From Bicyclus anynana (taxonomy: Eukaryota; Arthropoda; Insecta; Lepidoptera; Nymphalidae): a stretch of 64,000 nucleotides of DNA. This document shows, one piece after another, positions 33,741 through 45,399 of this stretch. How positions within the stretch are numbered: the stretch's first letter is position 1; each line of letters begins with the position of its first letter. A program made the translations under genes and the position numbers. Below the pieces are notes generated by a model. It was not told the origin of the DNA. It was given only the letters and a program-made list of their open reading frames with translations, and did not search any database. The DNA is taken from NCBI RefSeq assembly GCF_947172395.1, contig NC_069104.1:5731355-5795354 (forward strand), written 5' to 3'.

Positions 33741-34037
33741 CCGACAAACACATACGTTTACGTATAGTACACTACGTATAGGAGGTATACTTACATACTA
33801 CGTATGTGTACGTTGCATGTTCGCAACTTGAAACTTTTTACTCGTATATCACGTGTTCGCAAACACTTTCGACAAACAAGAAATCAGTTCAGTAGCATTG
33901 GTGTTTTGTAAATGGTAGTGTTCAGTGGTGTCCCTTTAGTACAAATCATTGTGTAGTAAAGAAAAGTACAGTAGGTATACAGTGGCGCCGTATATACTGA
34001 TGTTTGATGATGAATTTGGGCAACAGCGACCAATCTT

Positions 34038-34352
34038 GCCGAGCCAGGCGAGCCGTGATAGCCCAGTGGATATGACCTCTGCCTCCGATTCCGGAGCGCG
34101 TCGGTTCGAATCCGATTCGGGGCTTGCACCTCCAACTTTTCCGTTGTGTGCTTTTTAAGAAATTAAATGTCACGTGTCTTAAACATCGAGAGGATACCTG
34201 TATACCAGATTTTTTTTTAATTTTCTGCGTGTGTGAAGTCTGCCAATCCGCTTTGGGCCAGCGTGGTGGACAATGGCCTGACCCCTCTCATTCTGAGAGG
34301 AGACTCGAGCTCAGCAGTGAGCCGAATATGGGTTGATAAAAATGATGATGAT
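34038..34352 (+). mobile_element. SINE family B, full length with 10-bp TSD
   Basis: Head GAGCCGTGATAGCCCAGTGG (box A) and GGTTCGAATCC (box B), CACGTGTC, TGCGTGTGTGAAGTCTGCC, then the CCTCTCATTCTGAGAGGAGA palindrome and GATGATGATGA tail. GACCAATCTT flanks it at 34028-34037 and 34353-34362. Best complete copy of the family here; a 68-codon ORF over the head is not a gene. Confidence 0.92.
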
Positions 34353-34749
34353 GACCAATCTTATCCGCTAGAGATATTATACTTAATACACAAGTATTTA
34401 TGCAGACACAGGTGCACTCTCATTACCCTCAATCTCATACTCCTAGATGGCACTTCGACACGATCAATGACAATTCAGCGTCAGAGGTAGGCTTCCAAAG
34501 CACGGGATAACGAAGGAAGGAAAATTGGCTGTCAAACTGACAGTTTTAAACTTAAATATTACAAAGATTAATACAGGCTGTTTGACCACAAATATCATAA
34601 GAGCCTAAAATATAGCAAAATAAAATGAAAAAAAGAGTGACAAAAATTTAACAATGTTGCAACAACGACCAACCAAACTATACCCAAAATCAAAAAAGGA
34701 TGCAGCAAATTCATTTAATTAGAATTAATAAATAGCTCAAGAGTTCAAT

Positions 34750-35400
34750 ACAAGTTCGCGGCAACAAACTAAGCGGGAATCCAGATCTCTTACCTACCTT
34801 GATTGGCAGCCAATTTAGAAAATCAAGGTGCCAGATGAACCAACGAGAAATCAGTTCCCTGGAGAATATAACATATAAATCGTTCATTTTATTCAGTTCG
34901 GTTACGTCAGAGGTCGCCAACCTAAATTACATATTGAAAACGCCAGTAGAGACGGCGAGCGAGAGCATGTGTTTGTGTTGATTTTAATTACATACCGTGA
35001 AGACGCGTATTGAAGGCAGTTGACGGTTCATTCATTACAAATTTATATCAGTTTTGTGGCAACAAAATAAAATAGAATCGGGAACTCCAACTATATTGAA
35101 TAAGAGCCAATTTAGAAAATCAAGTCTATAAATGAACTAACAAGAAATCAGTCTCCTGGGATTATAAAAAAGTCAAAGAGTCGTTAATTACATCCCCTGG
35201 TTAAATATATTATGTAAGTCAAAGTTCATTTCATTCCGTTCAGTTAAGCCAGAGGTCGCCAACATAAATTACATATTGAAAACGCCAGTAGAGACGGCGA
35301 GCGAGAACATACATGTGTTTGTGTTGATTTTAATTACATACCGCGAAGACGCGTATTGAAGTCGGTTGACGGTTCATTCATTACAAATTTATAACAGCGG
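34750..35400. repeat. ~300-bp tandem duplication
   Basis: Copies from about 34752 and 35054. Shared blocks: CCAATTTAGAAAATCAAG, AACGCCAGTAGAGACGGCGA, TGTTTGTGTTGATTTTAATT and GTTGACGGTTCATTCATTAC. Copy two carries an extra ~45 bases near 35160-35215. A third start (AGTTCGCGGCA) appears at about 35418. Conservation is highest in the GC-rich parts. Confidence 0.85.
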
Positions 35401-35955
35401 CTGGCGTCCTCGACACAGTTCGCGGCAGACTCATTGCATTAATCGCGCTGCTTTCACTCGTTTACTTTCTGCGTCACGTTTCCAAGGATGTAAACACTAG
35501 CTAGCTAGGCTAGTTAGATTCGAACGCGGTTTTGTATGATAAGAGATCGTTCGCAACGGCTTACTTAACCGGTGATTGTGTTTGTTCAGTCATTGATACT
35601 TGAATAACTTTGTAATGACCAATTTCTGAATGAATGTAAACTTATCTTTTTATCGCATATTTTTTGTCGCTTGCGTGACGGGATTTTTTCTTTAAAATAG
35701 TACTCTATTCTGAATGATGATTTCTTTATTAAATCTTCATTTCTGTACCTTAATTTATATCATCTTTGATGATGAAATGCTGAATAGTAAAAGCGTGAAA
35801 GCAAACAAAGTGATTTTCGCATTTCATTCACCTATATGTTAAATAAACCCTAAAAGGTCTAAGTTACGTTACGTTATACGTTGCATTACCGTTGTGTGTA
35901 CTATTAGTTTCCTGGCTTTCATTACCTACGCTAAGTTAGCGAGTAAAGAAGAATA

Positions 35956-36104
35956 CTTTTTAATCATACCAAGTTAATCTTTGACTGCAATCTCACCTGA
36001 TGGTAAGCGATGGTGCAATCAATGATGGAAGCGGGCTAACTTGCTAGGAGGAGGACGACATCTACATTACGGTTTCTATTTCTAACGTACCGTAACGTTA
36101 AATA
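35956..36104 (-). mobile_element. SINE family A, 5'-truncated
   Basis: Tail and first part of the body (TCTCACCTGATGGTAAGCGA, GGAAGCGGGCTAACTTGCTA), fading at GTACCGTAACGTTAAATAG. Confidence 0.75.
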
Positions 36105-36142
36105 GTAAAAATCATTAGTCATAAACAACACAACAATATTAT

Positions 36143-36200
36143 ATCATCACCATCACATCAACCGATGGACATCCACTGCAGGACATAGGCCTTTTGTAGG
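36143..36200 (-). mobile_element. LINE 3' tail
   Basis: ATCATCACCATCACATCAAC-CGATGGACATCCACTGCAGG-ACATAGGCCTTTTG: reverse complement of the family tail AAAGGCCTATGTCC-TGCAGTGGA...(GAT)n. Only the tail is left. Confidence 0.65.
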
Positions 36201-36727
36201 CCAAACATTACAATACTGAGCTGCATCCAACAACGATATTTACTCGAACGTCATCAAAAACATACTCACAGACAATGAACTATGTACATATAATACAACC
36301 AAGGAAGGAGGATAATTATAAACAAGGAAGCTACGAGTATAACACAAAATAGACACATACACCTTATTAATATAACACAATAATTATAATATGAACGAGT
36401 TACCTCGCAGATAACGTCAAGCCGATATCAGTCGAGCCAATGTCAAGGTCGAGATGAGTCATTCACTTTTTATGTTTCCCTTACACTCGTACCAACTACA
36501 ATAATATAATTGATTGTGAAACGTTACAAGTTCAAGACCTTTTGTTACGTCATCGCGAACACTAATAATAGCTGAACCATTATTGAGTAATAACTAGGGT
36601 TGGCAGTCAGGTTGTACCTATCTAAAGTTGTATGCAATAAACATTTTAATGTAATATACTTAGCGTTGTCAACGGACTGTTTGATTAATTTTGTTTTTTT
36701 TTATATCCATACTAAAACAAATCACTA

Positions 36728-36850
36728 ATAATAATATAAATGCGAAAATAAGTCTGTCCGACGTTCTGTCTGTTACAGTTTCACTGCTTAACTAAATCTG
36801 TTCGGATGGAATTTGGTATAAAGATGAAGAGTATGAAATGAGGTTGAGGT
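36728..36850 (+). mobile_element. Non-autonomous repeat fragment
   Basis: CACTAATAATAATATAAATG, GTCTGTCCGACGTTCTGTCT and GATGGAATTTGGTATAAAG follow the pattern of the Helitron-like or RTE-derived families common in Lepidoptera. Ends unclear. Confidence 0.45.
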
Positions 36851-39841
36851 TTTTGGAATAAAATGTATGTTATCATTCTGTTGCCCCGTACATAGTAATA
36901 GTTTGATTTTAATCAAGTTAGAATAAGGTTCATGTGTATAAATAGCTCCGACACCTTACACACTCGGATTACTTACGAATATGTTATCACTAATATCATC
37001 GCGGTCGAATCGCTAGTACAGAATTAATGTGTATTTTTTAAAGTCACTAAAAAATCTAAAGTTTTGAATTGAAGCTCATTAGAAAGTACAAAAATGGCAC
37101 GACGTTCGATACGAAATACCGAGCTTTAATCAGATTAGTGCGATAGACGGTAACACTATACCTAGTACGAGATTACTCGCACCCCTCAACCGTTTTCGAG
37201 GATCGTTATGTTAAGAAATGGGCCTAAATACACTTGTCTTACTGCTAAGTTATGTAGATTGCTTGTTGTTTCTTTGGTAGGATCCTACCAAATTTGACTG
37301 AACAGAAAGAAAAACAAGAGCAGAGAAGGTGATTGTTGATCTGTCTAATGGAACTCCTTAAGCCCACACCCGGGTCACAATTTCACAAGTAGCGAGCTCT
37401 GGTCCGTCAGACCGGGTCAAGTCTTTTCTCTCTGCTACAATCGACCCAGCACCTTCACGGTAAATCAATGCAATGCTAAGATATTCGCCTCTTTGCCACG
37501 CAATGAGTAGGTCCAAGTAGTACCGCACGGTTAAAAGAAGCCTTTACAGACGACATTTCTAGCCACCAAATTTCAGTCATTATTCTATTACTAAGGGCCG
37601 CATACTGTAAATGCGCATCTATATCGGACGAATTTGAGCTCTAAGCCAAAGTACGCAATGTCCATTTTATGTAATCGATGGTGTTATTTGCTTGTGAAGC
37701 GCGCAAGTTCGTACTAAGGGCGATGAACGATGAGCGACGCCCTCGAGGGTCTCCGATGCGTAATTGGATACCCAGCGACTCATTTGTCAGCTCAGCTAAA
37801 TCTATTTAGGATTTGCTGATCCGAAGGTAAAAGGCGATACGGTTTTAACTAACTAATTTTTTAATTGAGTTAAGACAGTTCAGTTGAAATTTTAGACCAA
37901 ATAAAAATCAGGGTAAAAATCTGGTTTATCAGATAAAATGCATTTTATATCCGCGACATATCCGTGGAATCCGTTTGTAAGAAGTTACGTAAGTACGATC
38001 ATGTTTTGCTGTATTGCAGTATGTGTTAATAGGGAAACGAAAACTATTTTTAAAAGACGTCTGTATTTCTAGTAGGTATTAGCTGTCTTGTTATAATGAG
38101 ATAATCCAAATCTTTTTTTTTTATTCAAATTGATCTAGCAGAGAGATAAATTATTTATTAATAACGTTTTGATTAACATTATGAACAATTAATAAAATTA
38201 ATAAATTGACATGTTTATGCAGAAACGCTACCCATCCTTTGCCATTAAGCTTCTCTATCACATATGAAAAGCATTCTCAGAAATGCTGACTACACAATAT
38301 TAAATTTTCAGGTTTACAATTAAACTTCTACATCTACAATATTCAACAATGACATGAAAATACAATTATTGAACATTGTAGTGCCGTCTTCTGCAGATAC
38401 CTCGTTCAATCACTGAATATTATAATATTAAACTTGTAATATATAATTCTGGAATAATTTTCAAGGTAATCAGATTAGTAAATAAAGGGTCTCCTCGTAA
38501 TTGGATACTCGAGTAGTCCTCAGTACAATCGATGAGTTTCGAACATCACTGTCCAAAAGTAACGAATTATATGAGACATGAATTTATGAATTGTTAATGT
38601 ATTAGGATTTAAGTTATTAGCATGTATGTGTATTAGTAACCTGCACCTGCTGATGAATTTATATTTTCCTAAACCGCAGGTTACCTGGAAGAAATCGCTA
38701 CTTAGCGATAAGGCCGCCTTTTGTACGCTGTTTCTGTTCAAAATGTGTTTTTTTTTGTTTGTCATTGTGGTGTGCAAATACAAGTATATATAATAATAAT
38801 AATGAATTGAAAAGTAACCCTGAGTATAAGATATTCTACTAACATTAAATACCTATAGGAAGTTGTGTGCATAAAAAACGTGTATGGATATTTGTCACTA
38901 TTTACACACTAAAGCTGTTGGACATTTTTTGATGACATTTGATTAGCATCATAAACTTTGTATTCCGGAAAACTAATTTAAAGTTATCGCAAGTCGGTAA
39001 GTATTAATATTTCTCGGTCCCTGAATATTTACGATATCTTTTTTATCAAAGTTTCAGTAAAAGGTAATAATTTCACTAACGTTCATCAAACGTACAATAG
39101 GAAACACAAAGAAGGCAAAAAAAAAGAAACACAAAAAACAATGGGCCCTGATTATACAATAAGTGGCGATTGTAATGTAAACACGCCAGCGAGCAGACAA
39201 TATAACGTTACAGCGTATCGTAATCTGCGGATTGAGCCTTCACGAGTGTTATTTAACAGCCGTGTCACCGGGACAACTGTGCAGAGAGGGCGGGACGGGC
39301 GGCAGGCTGTGACCAAAACAAAACAAAAGAATTCCAAGAACTTTCACTGAATAATAATTCGGGGGCAAAAGTTTGTCGCTCTTAGGTAGCAGGAAATCGG
39401 GACTAACGCCTGGCTTGTAGAGTTTGGCTGTGTTTCAGTCGAACCATCCGCGCCGGTCGCCAACCAATCCATCAAAGGAGGGTGACTGGAACGGGTGGGG
39501 GGTGGCCTCCCCCGTACCCACATAAATATTGCGGGTAGGTGAGTACAAACCCTTTGACCGAGTTCTGTTTACTTTCGTTTTCACTCAGCTGACGGGGCCG
39601 CCACCCTGCCTATTCACCGCCACTATTATTATGATAATTAGAAGGTTATTAACTTTACGTCTCGCTAATTGGTGAGGAACGGAGTGCGCGGCTAATTTCC
39701 CCGCAACAAAATTAATGTCACTTTACATGCTCATATGTCTAAGTATCCGATGACACATAAATAACATACAACATACCTAGCAATTATAGATTCGACGATG
39801 GTAGGTAAACAATATCTCTCGGATCGGGGTTGTTCACTCTG

Positions 39842-39990
39842 TTTTTTTTAATCTATGACAAGTTAGCCCACCTTTATTCTACCTATATCTCACCTTTATT
39901 CTGATGGTTTCTAAGCGGCATCGTACCGGGACAATAAATCGCTTGATGGTACGTCTTTGCTTAGTACGTAGGCCTACTAGCCATCGCCGA
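39842..39990 (-). mobile_element. SINE family A, diverged
   Basis: TGACAAGTTAGCCCACCTTT, GGCATCGTACCGGGACAATA and CGCTTGATGGTACGTCTTTG. Cut at its right end by the Helitron-like element at 39994. Confidence 0.65.
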
Positions 39991-39993
39991 ATA

Positions 39994-40126
39994 CTAGCAG
40001 ACACCGCGCGGTTTCAACCGCATAGTTTCCTTTCCCGTAGGAATACGGTGATAAAATATATATATATAGCCTATAGCACCCGGCGATAGTGTAGCTTTCT
40101 AATAGTAAAAGAATTTTTCAAATCGA
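39994..40126 (-). mobile_element. Helitron-like element, truncated
   Basis: CTAG at 39994-39997 after TA, then CAGACACCGCGCGGTTTCAA and GTAAAAGAATTTTTCAAATC, the family's minus-strand sequence. The 5' TC end is missing; a (TA)n run lies at about 40057-40067. Confidence 0.65.
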
Positions 40127-40142
40127 TGTTGAATAAATCATA

Positions 40143-40228
40143 AATTGACCCGTACCGGAAATCGAACCCGAAACCTTTCTGTCGAGAACTACAGCACTAC
40201 AAACTGCACCAGAGCGGTTGTCGATCGT
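40143..40228 (-). mobile_element. tRNA-like SINE head
   Basis: Minus strand carries TCTGGTGCAGTTTGTAGTGC (box A region) and CGGGTTCGATTTCC (box B). It lacks a foldable full tRNA with an acceptor stem, so I call it a SINE head rather than a tRNA gene. Confidence 0.5.
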
Positions 40229-40363
40229 CATAGGCGCTGTCAGCAAGTGGGCACATTTTTAGTGCGGTCTAAGGGTATGCGGGCGCGAGGGGGCTGGCCC
40301 AGAGAGCACTCAAGGCTGCAGCGGGTTCGGACGCGGCAGACAGGGCGCAGACGTGCATTATTA

Positions 40364-40534
40364 GGTGGGTGCCGGAACACCCGCGGGAGCTGTGGGCGGT
40401 GGGGTGCGCGTATCGTACGTCATCACCTGAGGCGCGTCCTTGAAACCGTCGTCGCATTCATTGCACTCGGATGCGGCCCGGATCCCGACCCGCGGAGCCC
40501 GCACTCCAAGATCCCCCGACTGTCTTACATAAAT
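40364..40534 (-). other. Coding-like open frame, unassigned
   Basis: 57 open codons between a TAG (40535-40537) and a TAA (40361-40363) in a GC-rich patch. The middle reads ASECNECDDGFKDAPQ and the end DTRTPPPTAPAGVPAPT. There is a donor-like CAG|GTGATG after the Q (40427/40426), in phase 0 like the osa-like exons, but the upstream acceptor candidates are poor (GTAAGACAG). It could be a cassette exon, the remnant of a transposon ORF, or chance in GC-rich DNA. Confidence 0.25.
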
Positions 40535-41298
40535 CTAACCGCTGCTTATAGTAATTCACAACACGGCACTGCATACTTCTTTTGAATGGTTTTCTTGACT
40601 TCTTTACAAAGACCTTTCTATATACTTCTCAACTCTGTGGTTTATTACAATGCTATTAATACTGTTAGATGTATTACTAGCGTATGTTAGTTGTGGTCAA
40701 CAACGAAAGTTATTTAAACAAGTAATACCTAAATATCGTCTAAGATGTCGAGTTGTGCATTCAGGAAGTGTAAAAGCTATATATACATAAATATATAATG
40801 GAATTAAATACAAAATTGTACAAGTGTGCGCTCAGTGTTGTAGCCTATTATTCGGATCACTTTTGCGGTGATTTTGTAGGGACCTAACCGATCTATAGTA
40901 TAAAATTATCATTGGTTTATTATAATATGCTCACTGATTAACTGTTTACTCGTTCATTAACCAATGATTTTTGACAGATTACATTCATCTCCTATTGGGA
41001 CTACTTGAACACCGTGTACCAAAAACACTATTAATATATTATTACACTTTGTTGCGTGTTTATAAATAGTACATTATACGAAAGAGTAACATAAACAGGG
41101 GTTAATAAGACTCAAGTGCATTTTATAAATCATTCAAAGTAATATCTATCTAATACAGAAAATCTTTTTAACACTTTCCTAAAAGCATTAAAAAAGGTTT
41201 GTTAACAACTTTTTATACAAATAGATTTGGTTTGCAACTTGATAATAATAAAAACGTGTTATCGCTAAGAAGCTGTTAATTCAAATTCAGACTTGTCC

Positions 41299-41348
41299 AA
41301 TGTCTATATCAGTAGGTATATTGGTACCTACTCGTCGATATAGACATT
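41299..41348. other. Near-perfect hairpin, 20-bp stem
   Basis: AATGTCTATATC-AGTAGGTA, loop TATTGG, TACCTACT, a 4-base bulge CGTC, then GATATAGACATT. All 20 stem pairs are Watson-Crick. Confidence 0.75.
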
Positions 41349-41626
41349 AAACATCAACTGCTGTTTATGGTAATCAGTTCAATGGATTGACGACTTTGCG
41401 GATGTATGCATAATTGCGCACAGATATGTGAGAATATAAACTGGTCATTACATGTTAATACCAAGGCTTACGAATTTTAATCATAAAATTAAAAAAAAAA
41501 CTTGTTCGTCTATTGTAACTGTAATATAAAATCGGTTATTTAAATAAACACTACGTTACGTTATGCAGAGCACTGCATACTATGATCAATAATAATTATT
41601 ATAACATCAAAACTGCTAAATTTTTT

Positions 41627-41876
41627 GACTGCCTGCGTGACGCAGTGGTATGGATTTACAAGACGGATTTTGTCAAGACGGGTTCGATCCCCGGCTGGGC
41701 CGACGACGTACCGCCAAACGATTTAGCGTTCCGGTACGATGACGTGTAGAAACCGAAATGGGTGTGGATTTTCAACCTACTTCTAACAAGTTAGCCCGCT
41801 TCCATCTTAGATTGCATCATCACTTACCATCAGGTGAGATTGTGGTCAAGGGCTAACTTGTAAAGAATTAAAAAAC
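41627..41876 (+). mobile_element. SINE family A with head and internal deletion
   Basis: Head TGACGCAGTGGTATGG and GGGTTCGATCCCCGGCTGG are intact; the middle block containing the GGTCTGG/CTAGCCAC part is deleted, so GCCGAC joins GACGTACCGCC. The tail is complete, with TAGTCAAGG-like sequence and AAAAAA. Confidence 0.85.
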
Positions 41877-42471
41877 TTGGATCTGGTTAAAATTAACTAA
41901 TTTTTATTGGATTTTTAAAATATCGGATTCTCGATATATTGATACTTTTAAATATCTCATATCAATATCGAAGTTTGATATATCGATATTTGGATATAGG
42001 TATGTAGGTATCTTTTTTTAGACTTTTTTAGATTTATCGGTTTAAAAAAAATATGTAATTCAGTTTATATAGATTTTAAATAAGTAAATTAATATGATTA
42101 AACTCGTGCTAACCTAACCTTTGTGAGGTAAAGTTTCGTCTAAAGGAAAGGTAGATACTTGCTATCTGAATATAGCCTAATCGAAATAAATGAATATTGA
42201 CTATTGACATGCTATACACGTTTGAAGCCCTGACGCCCGAGTTTACACGAGTAAAAAAATGTCGAGCTGTATATGACGTCATCACAGATTAATCCGATTA
42301 TACCGGGGGGCGGTTTATGACACCGCGATCATATTGCGGCTCGGCAATCCGCGTTCGTGCAGTAATTATTATTTAATCTATGGCGTAGTCTCACACTAAG
42401 CTAAATTGGAGCCGGACGTGTCATTGTCAGTTAACGCGATTCACCAGCGAAAAAACCCAGTTATAAGAAAT

Positions 42472-42509
42472 TTTTTAGTAAAACACCGGAGTCGGTATTT
42501 TACTAAAAA
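42472..42509. other. 17-bp hairpin
   Basis: TTTTTAGTAAAACACCG-GAGT-CGGTATTTTACTAAAAA, one mismatch in 17 pairs and a 4-base loop. Confidence 0.75.
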
Positions 42510-42639
42510 TAAAGCCTTGGAGCAAATGAAACCGTCGGTAGCAGTCATGAAATAACATTTCTAATAGTGATAGTCAATAGTCAAATATTATCACTATAAG
42601 TTCACCAACGTGCATTTAAGGTCGCGTGGTGAGTCTAAG

Positions 42640-42715
42640 TTCCATATCTCCTCTCCTATAAGGCTTGGCCTTATAGTGGGCCGTTAATCAAGGCTGATAA
42701 CATTGTATCAGTTTA
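42640..42715 (+). mobile_element. LINE-type 3' tail fragment
   Basis: AAGGCTTGGCCTTATAGTGG-GCCGTTAATCAAGGCTGATA, a variant of the tail also seen at 30249-30316. Confidence 0.4.
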
Positions 42716-42748
42716 TGAAATTAAATGTTCATGCAACAGGTATAATTC

Positions 42749-43039
42749 ATTATCAACCCATATTCAGCTCACTTCTGAGCTCGAGTCTCCTATCAGAATG
42801 AGAGGGATTAGGCCAAAAAGTCCACGCTGGTCCAATGCGGATTGGCAGACTTCATACAATTAGAGAATTAAGATAATTCTCAGATATACAGGTTTCTTCA
42901 CGATGTTTTTCCTTCACCGTTTGAGACACGTGATATTCAATTTCTTAAAATGCACATAACTGAAAAATTGGAGGTGCATCCGGACCATATTCGAATCCGG
43001 AATCGGAGGCAGAGGTCATCCACTGGGCTATCACGGCTC
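42749..43039 (-). mobile_element. SINE family B, nearly full length
   Basis: From ATTATCAACCCATATTCAGC to GGGCTATCACGGCTC, including the degenerate box B ATTCGAATCCGGAATCGG. A few small deletions; no clear target duplication. Confidence 0.85.
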
Positions 43040-43329
43040 AAGTTGATACGGCTGGGTATACTTAGATGTATGTTTATAATAACACTGCACTATGAATATG
43101 CAAATATACCAGACACATTCAGCGAACACGAACCCCTAACACTAACGGCAAATAGTATCCGTAAACAATGCAATATGAGATCGCGCCGTCAGTAATGGCT
43201 GTCAGTCGAGACAGATGGACCCCAGTGTGGTCACCCTACTGTCACGCGGTGGATAGCCGCTGCCTATAAATCAGCAAGATATAACCCTATACACTGTTGC
43301 AGGACTTTATTAAAATATTCTGTAAATTA

Positions 43330-43655
43330 AGTTGATATAGTTTTTTTTTGTATAAGCGCTAAGCTGCAATCACGCCTGATGGTAAGCGATGATGTAGCCT
43401 ATGGTGAAACGCACTTGCCAAAAGATACATATTCACTCTTGACTATTTGATACCCATGTTGTAGGTGGTGCGAAAAACGGAAGCTGGAAGAGCATTCCAC
43501 ATTTTTGCAGTGCGTATACGGAAAGAGGAACTAAACCGCTTAGTACGCGTCCGAGGAATATCGAGGTCGTAGCGAAACAGATCTCTGCGATGCCCAGCAG
43601 TCCTGTGGTAGAACGAGGAGAGTTGCACAAGATCGAACAGTTTATGATACATATT
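43330..43655 (-). mobile_element. LINE ORF2 C-terminal fragment
   Basis: Minus strand (43443-43652) decodes HRTAGHRRDLFRYDLDIPRT followed by FRIRTAKMWNALPASVF. The R-RTAK-WN-LP pattern is typical of the last part of a CR1/Jockey-type LINE reverse-transcriptase ORF. The frame ends soon after and the rest is missing. Confidence 0.75.
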
Positions 43656-43689
43656 ATTAAAAATTACTAATTTTAGGGTATTGTTCTTC

Positions 43690-43760
43690 AGAAGGAAAAA
43701 CCAGACCCCTGTAGGATCATTACTTTGTTATCTGTCTGTTTGTTAAGGCAACGTGTGGAG
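43690..43760 (+). repeat. Fragment of the TCCGTCCGTCC repeat family
   Basis: GACCCCTGTAGGATCATTAC-TTTGTTATCTGTCTGTTTGT resembles the first half of the repeat at 47625-47822. Confidence 0.4.
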
Positions 43761-44738
43761 GTACCGAACTGAAAAAAACTAATACAATAGTATACATACA
43801 ACATATTAAAACAATATGCTCAGGTATACAGGCCCTTGAAGCTTTGAAAAAAATCTAACTTTTAAGTTAAAGTAAAAAAACAGATAAGAGCGTTTTGTTA
43901 AATGACGAATAACGATGCACGCTAGATAATTAAATTAGAAATTATACAGCTTGCATACTCTGACATTTACCTACTAATTTCTGCTTTCTTTAGAGCTTTA
44001 ATTTGCATGGTGGTTCGTCTTACTCTAAGAGGTATCAGTCAGCTGAAAATCAAACTTTTTCGTTGTAAGGCATTACGATGCACTTGATTATTTTGCTTGT
44101 TGTAATTGTCGTTAGGTTTTGGGTATTCCCTGATCGGATCAATTAAAGTATTCATATTTAATAGTTTGCTACAGATCTGATATAATTAATCTTCAGACAC
44201 TTTTAATTACCACCCTAGATAACACATAATCTACCCACACAGGAGCAGCAATACAAAAGACGATTTAAGTACTACACGGGAACAATAATGTTAATATTAT
44301 CCTCTTTCATGATACCTCGAATATAAACAGAATTGCTGAAATACTATAAAGTTAATTCTTTAGGTGATATTACCTATTTATATTCCTCCAGACATTGAAT
44401 ATTTAAAAGTAAAACCGCTAGAATTTTGCGGTGAAACCGAGAATACTTGTACAAAGTTGTCCTCGTACTTTATTTATAGGTTATCCGACGGTTGACTCTC
44501 AATCTAATCCTTTCAGACTTTTGCCGACGGCAATCCAGCCGTCACTTTAATCCAAAGAAGGCTCTCCACAAAGAATAAATAGACGCTCGAAACAACGAGG
44601 ACACAGTCTCGAGATGAAATAAAAAATAAACTCGTCTGTTACTCGATTAAACTTTAAAGTAATTGCACTTTAATATCAATCAGTACACAAATTATAAAAC
44701 AACTAGGTATATATATATAGTACGTCCATCACTATACT

Positions 44739-45007
44739 ATGAGTACTGTTTACCAACAAACAAATAAAAAATGAGGGTATAAATCACTAGTCATTTCACA
44801 CCTAATAATAATTATAATTTAATTAAATAAATGAAAATAAATTTGATTAATAAGCTTATAACAATTATATATGGTTAATATATTTTATATAACATTTTAT
44901 AAACTAACCATACATAATTTAAAATAAATAAGTTATGAAATGACATGCGTTGTCTAACTTCATTCCTAATTTCTTTGTTGATAAACAGTACTCATCAAGA
45001 AAGGCTG
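44739..45007. mobile_element. Mariner-type MITE, second copy
   Basis: Matches 4491-4777 over its whole length at roughly 90%. The right TIR is complete (GATAAACAGTACTCATCAAG-AAAGGCTG, then TA); the left TIR has lost about 13 bases. Confidence 0.8.
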
Positions 45008-45116
45008 TAGTATAGCAACTTTTCAAGGGTAACAAATCCGTCATAGATGAATTTCACGTAAGTTTAACGTACCATGTAACGTACGCATTGAAAACTCTCA
45101 TAAGGATTATTCTTTT

Positions 45117-45257
45117 TTGCCTGTTGTCAGATGTTATGTAGCCTTCCTCGATAAATGGACAATCCAACAAAAAGAGTTTTCAAATTGGACTTGGAATTAT
45201 CGCATTGAAAACCAAATAGGTACAGATACTCTGTAGCTTTAGAAAATTAATATAGAT
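45117..45257 (-). mobile_element. Helitron-like element, strongly diverged
   Basis: CCTTCCTCGATAAATGGACA, GAGTTTTCAAATTGGAC and TTAATATAGATTTG follow the minus-strand family pattern. Confidence 0.45.
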
Positions 45258-45399
45258 TTGCAATTGCAACACTTAAATCGGATTAAGGAGTTACGGAAGC
45301 CAGGTGTTTGTAACTTACAGAGATTAGAAAATTTTACAACGACAGTTTTACAAGTCGAAACGACCTTGTGCAATGTCGGTTAATTTATTAACACCGATT

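Noticed and set aside
34233..34490. 85-codon plus-strand ORF
   Set aside because: It is the 3' part of SINE family B plus flank.
40145..40585. 146-codon plus-strand ORF, the longest in the window
   Set aside because: It begins inside an antisense SINE head (NRTRN is box B read through) and continues through GC-rich sequence, which inflates ORF length; no family likeness.
43433..43652. Possible cellular gene on the minus strand
   Set aside because: RTAK-WN-LP is a LINE ORF2 C-terminal pattern; it is a fragment of a retrotransposon.
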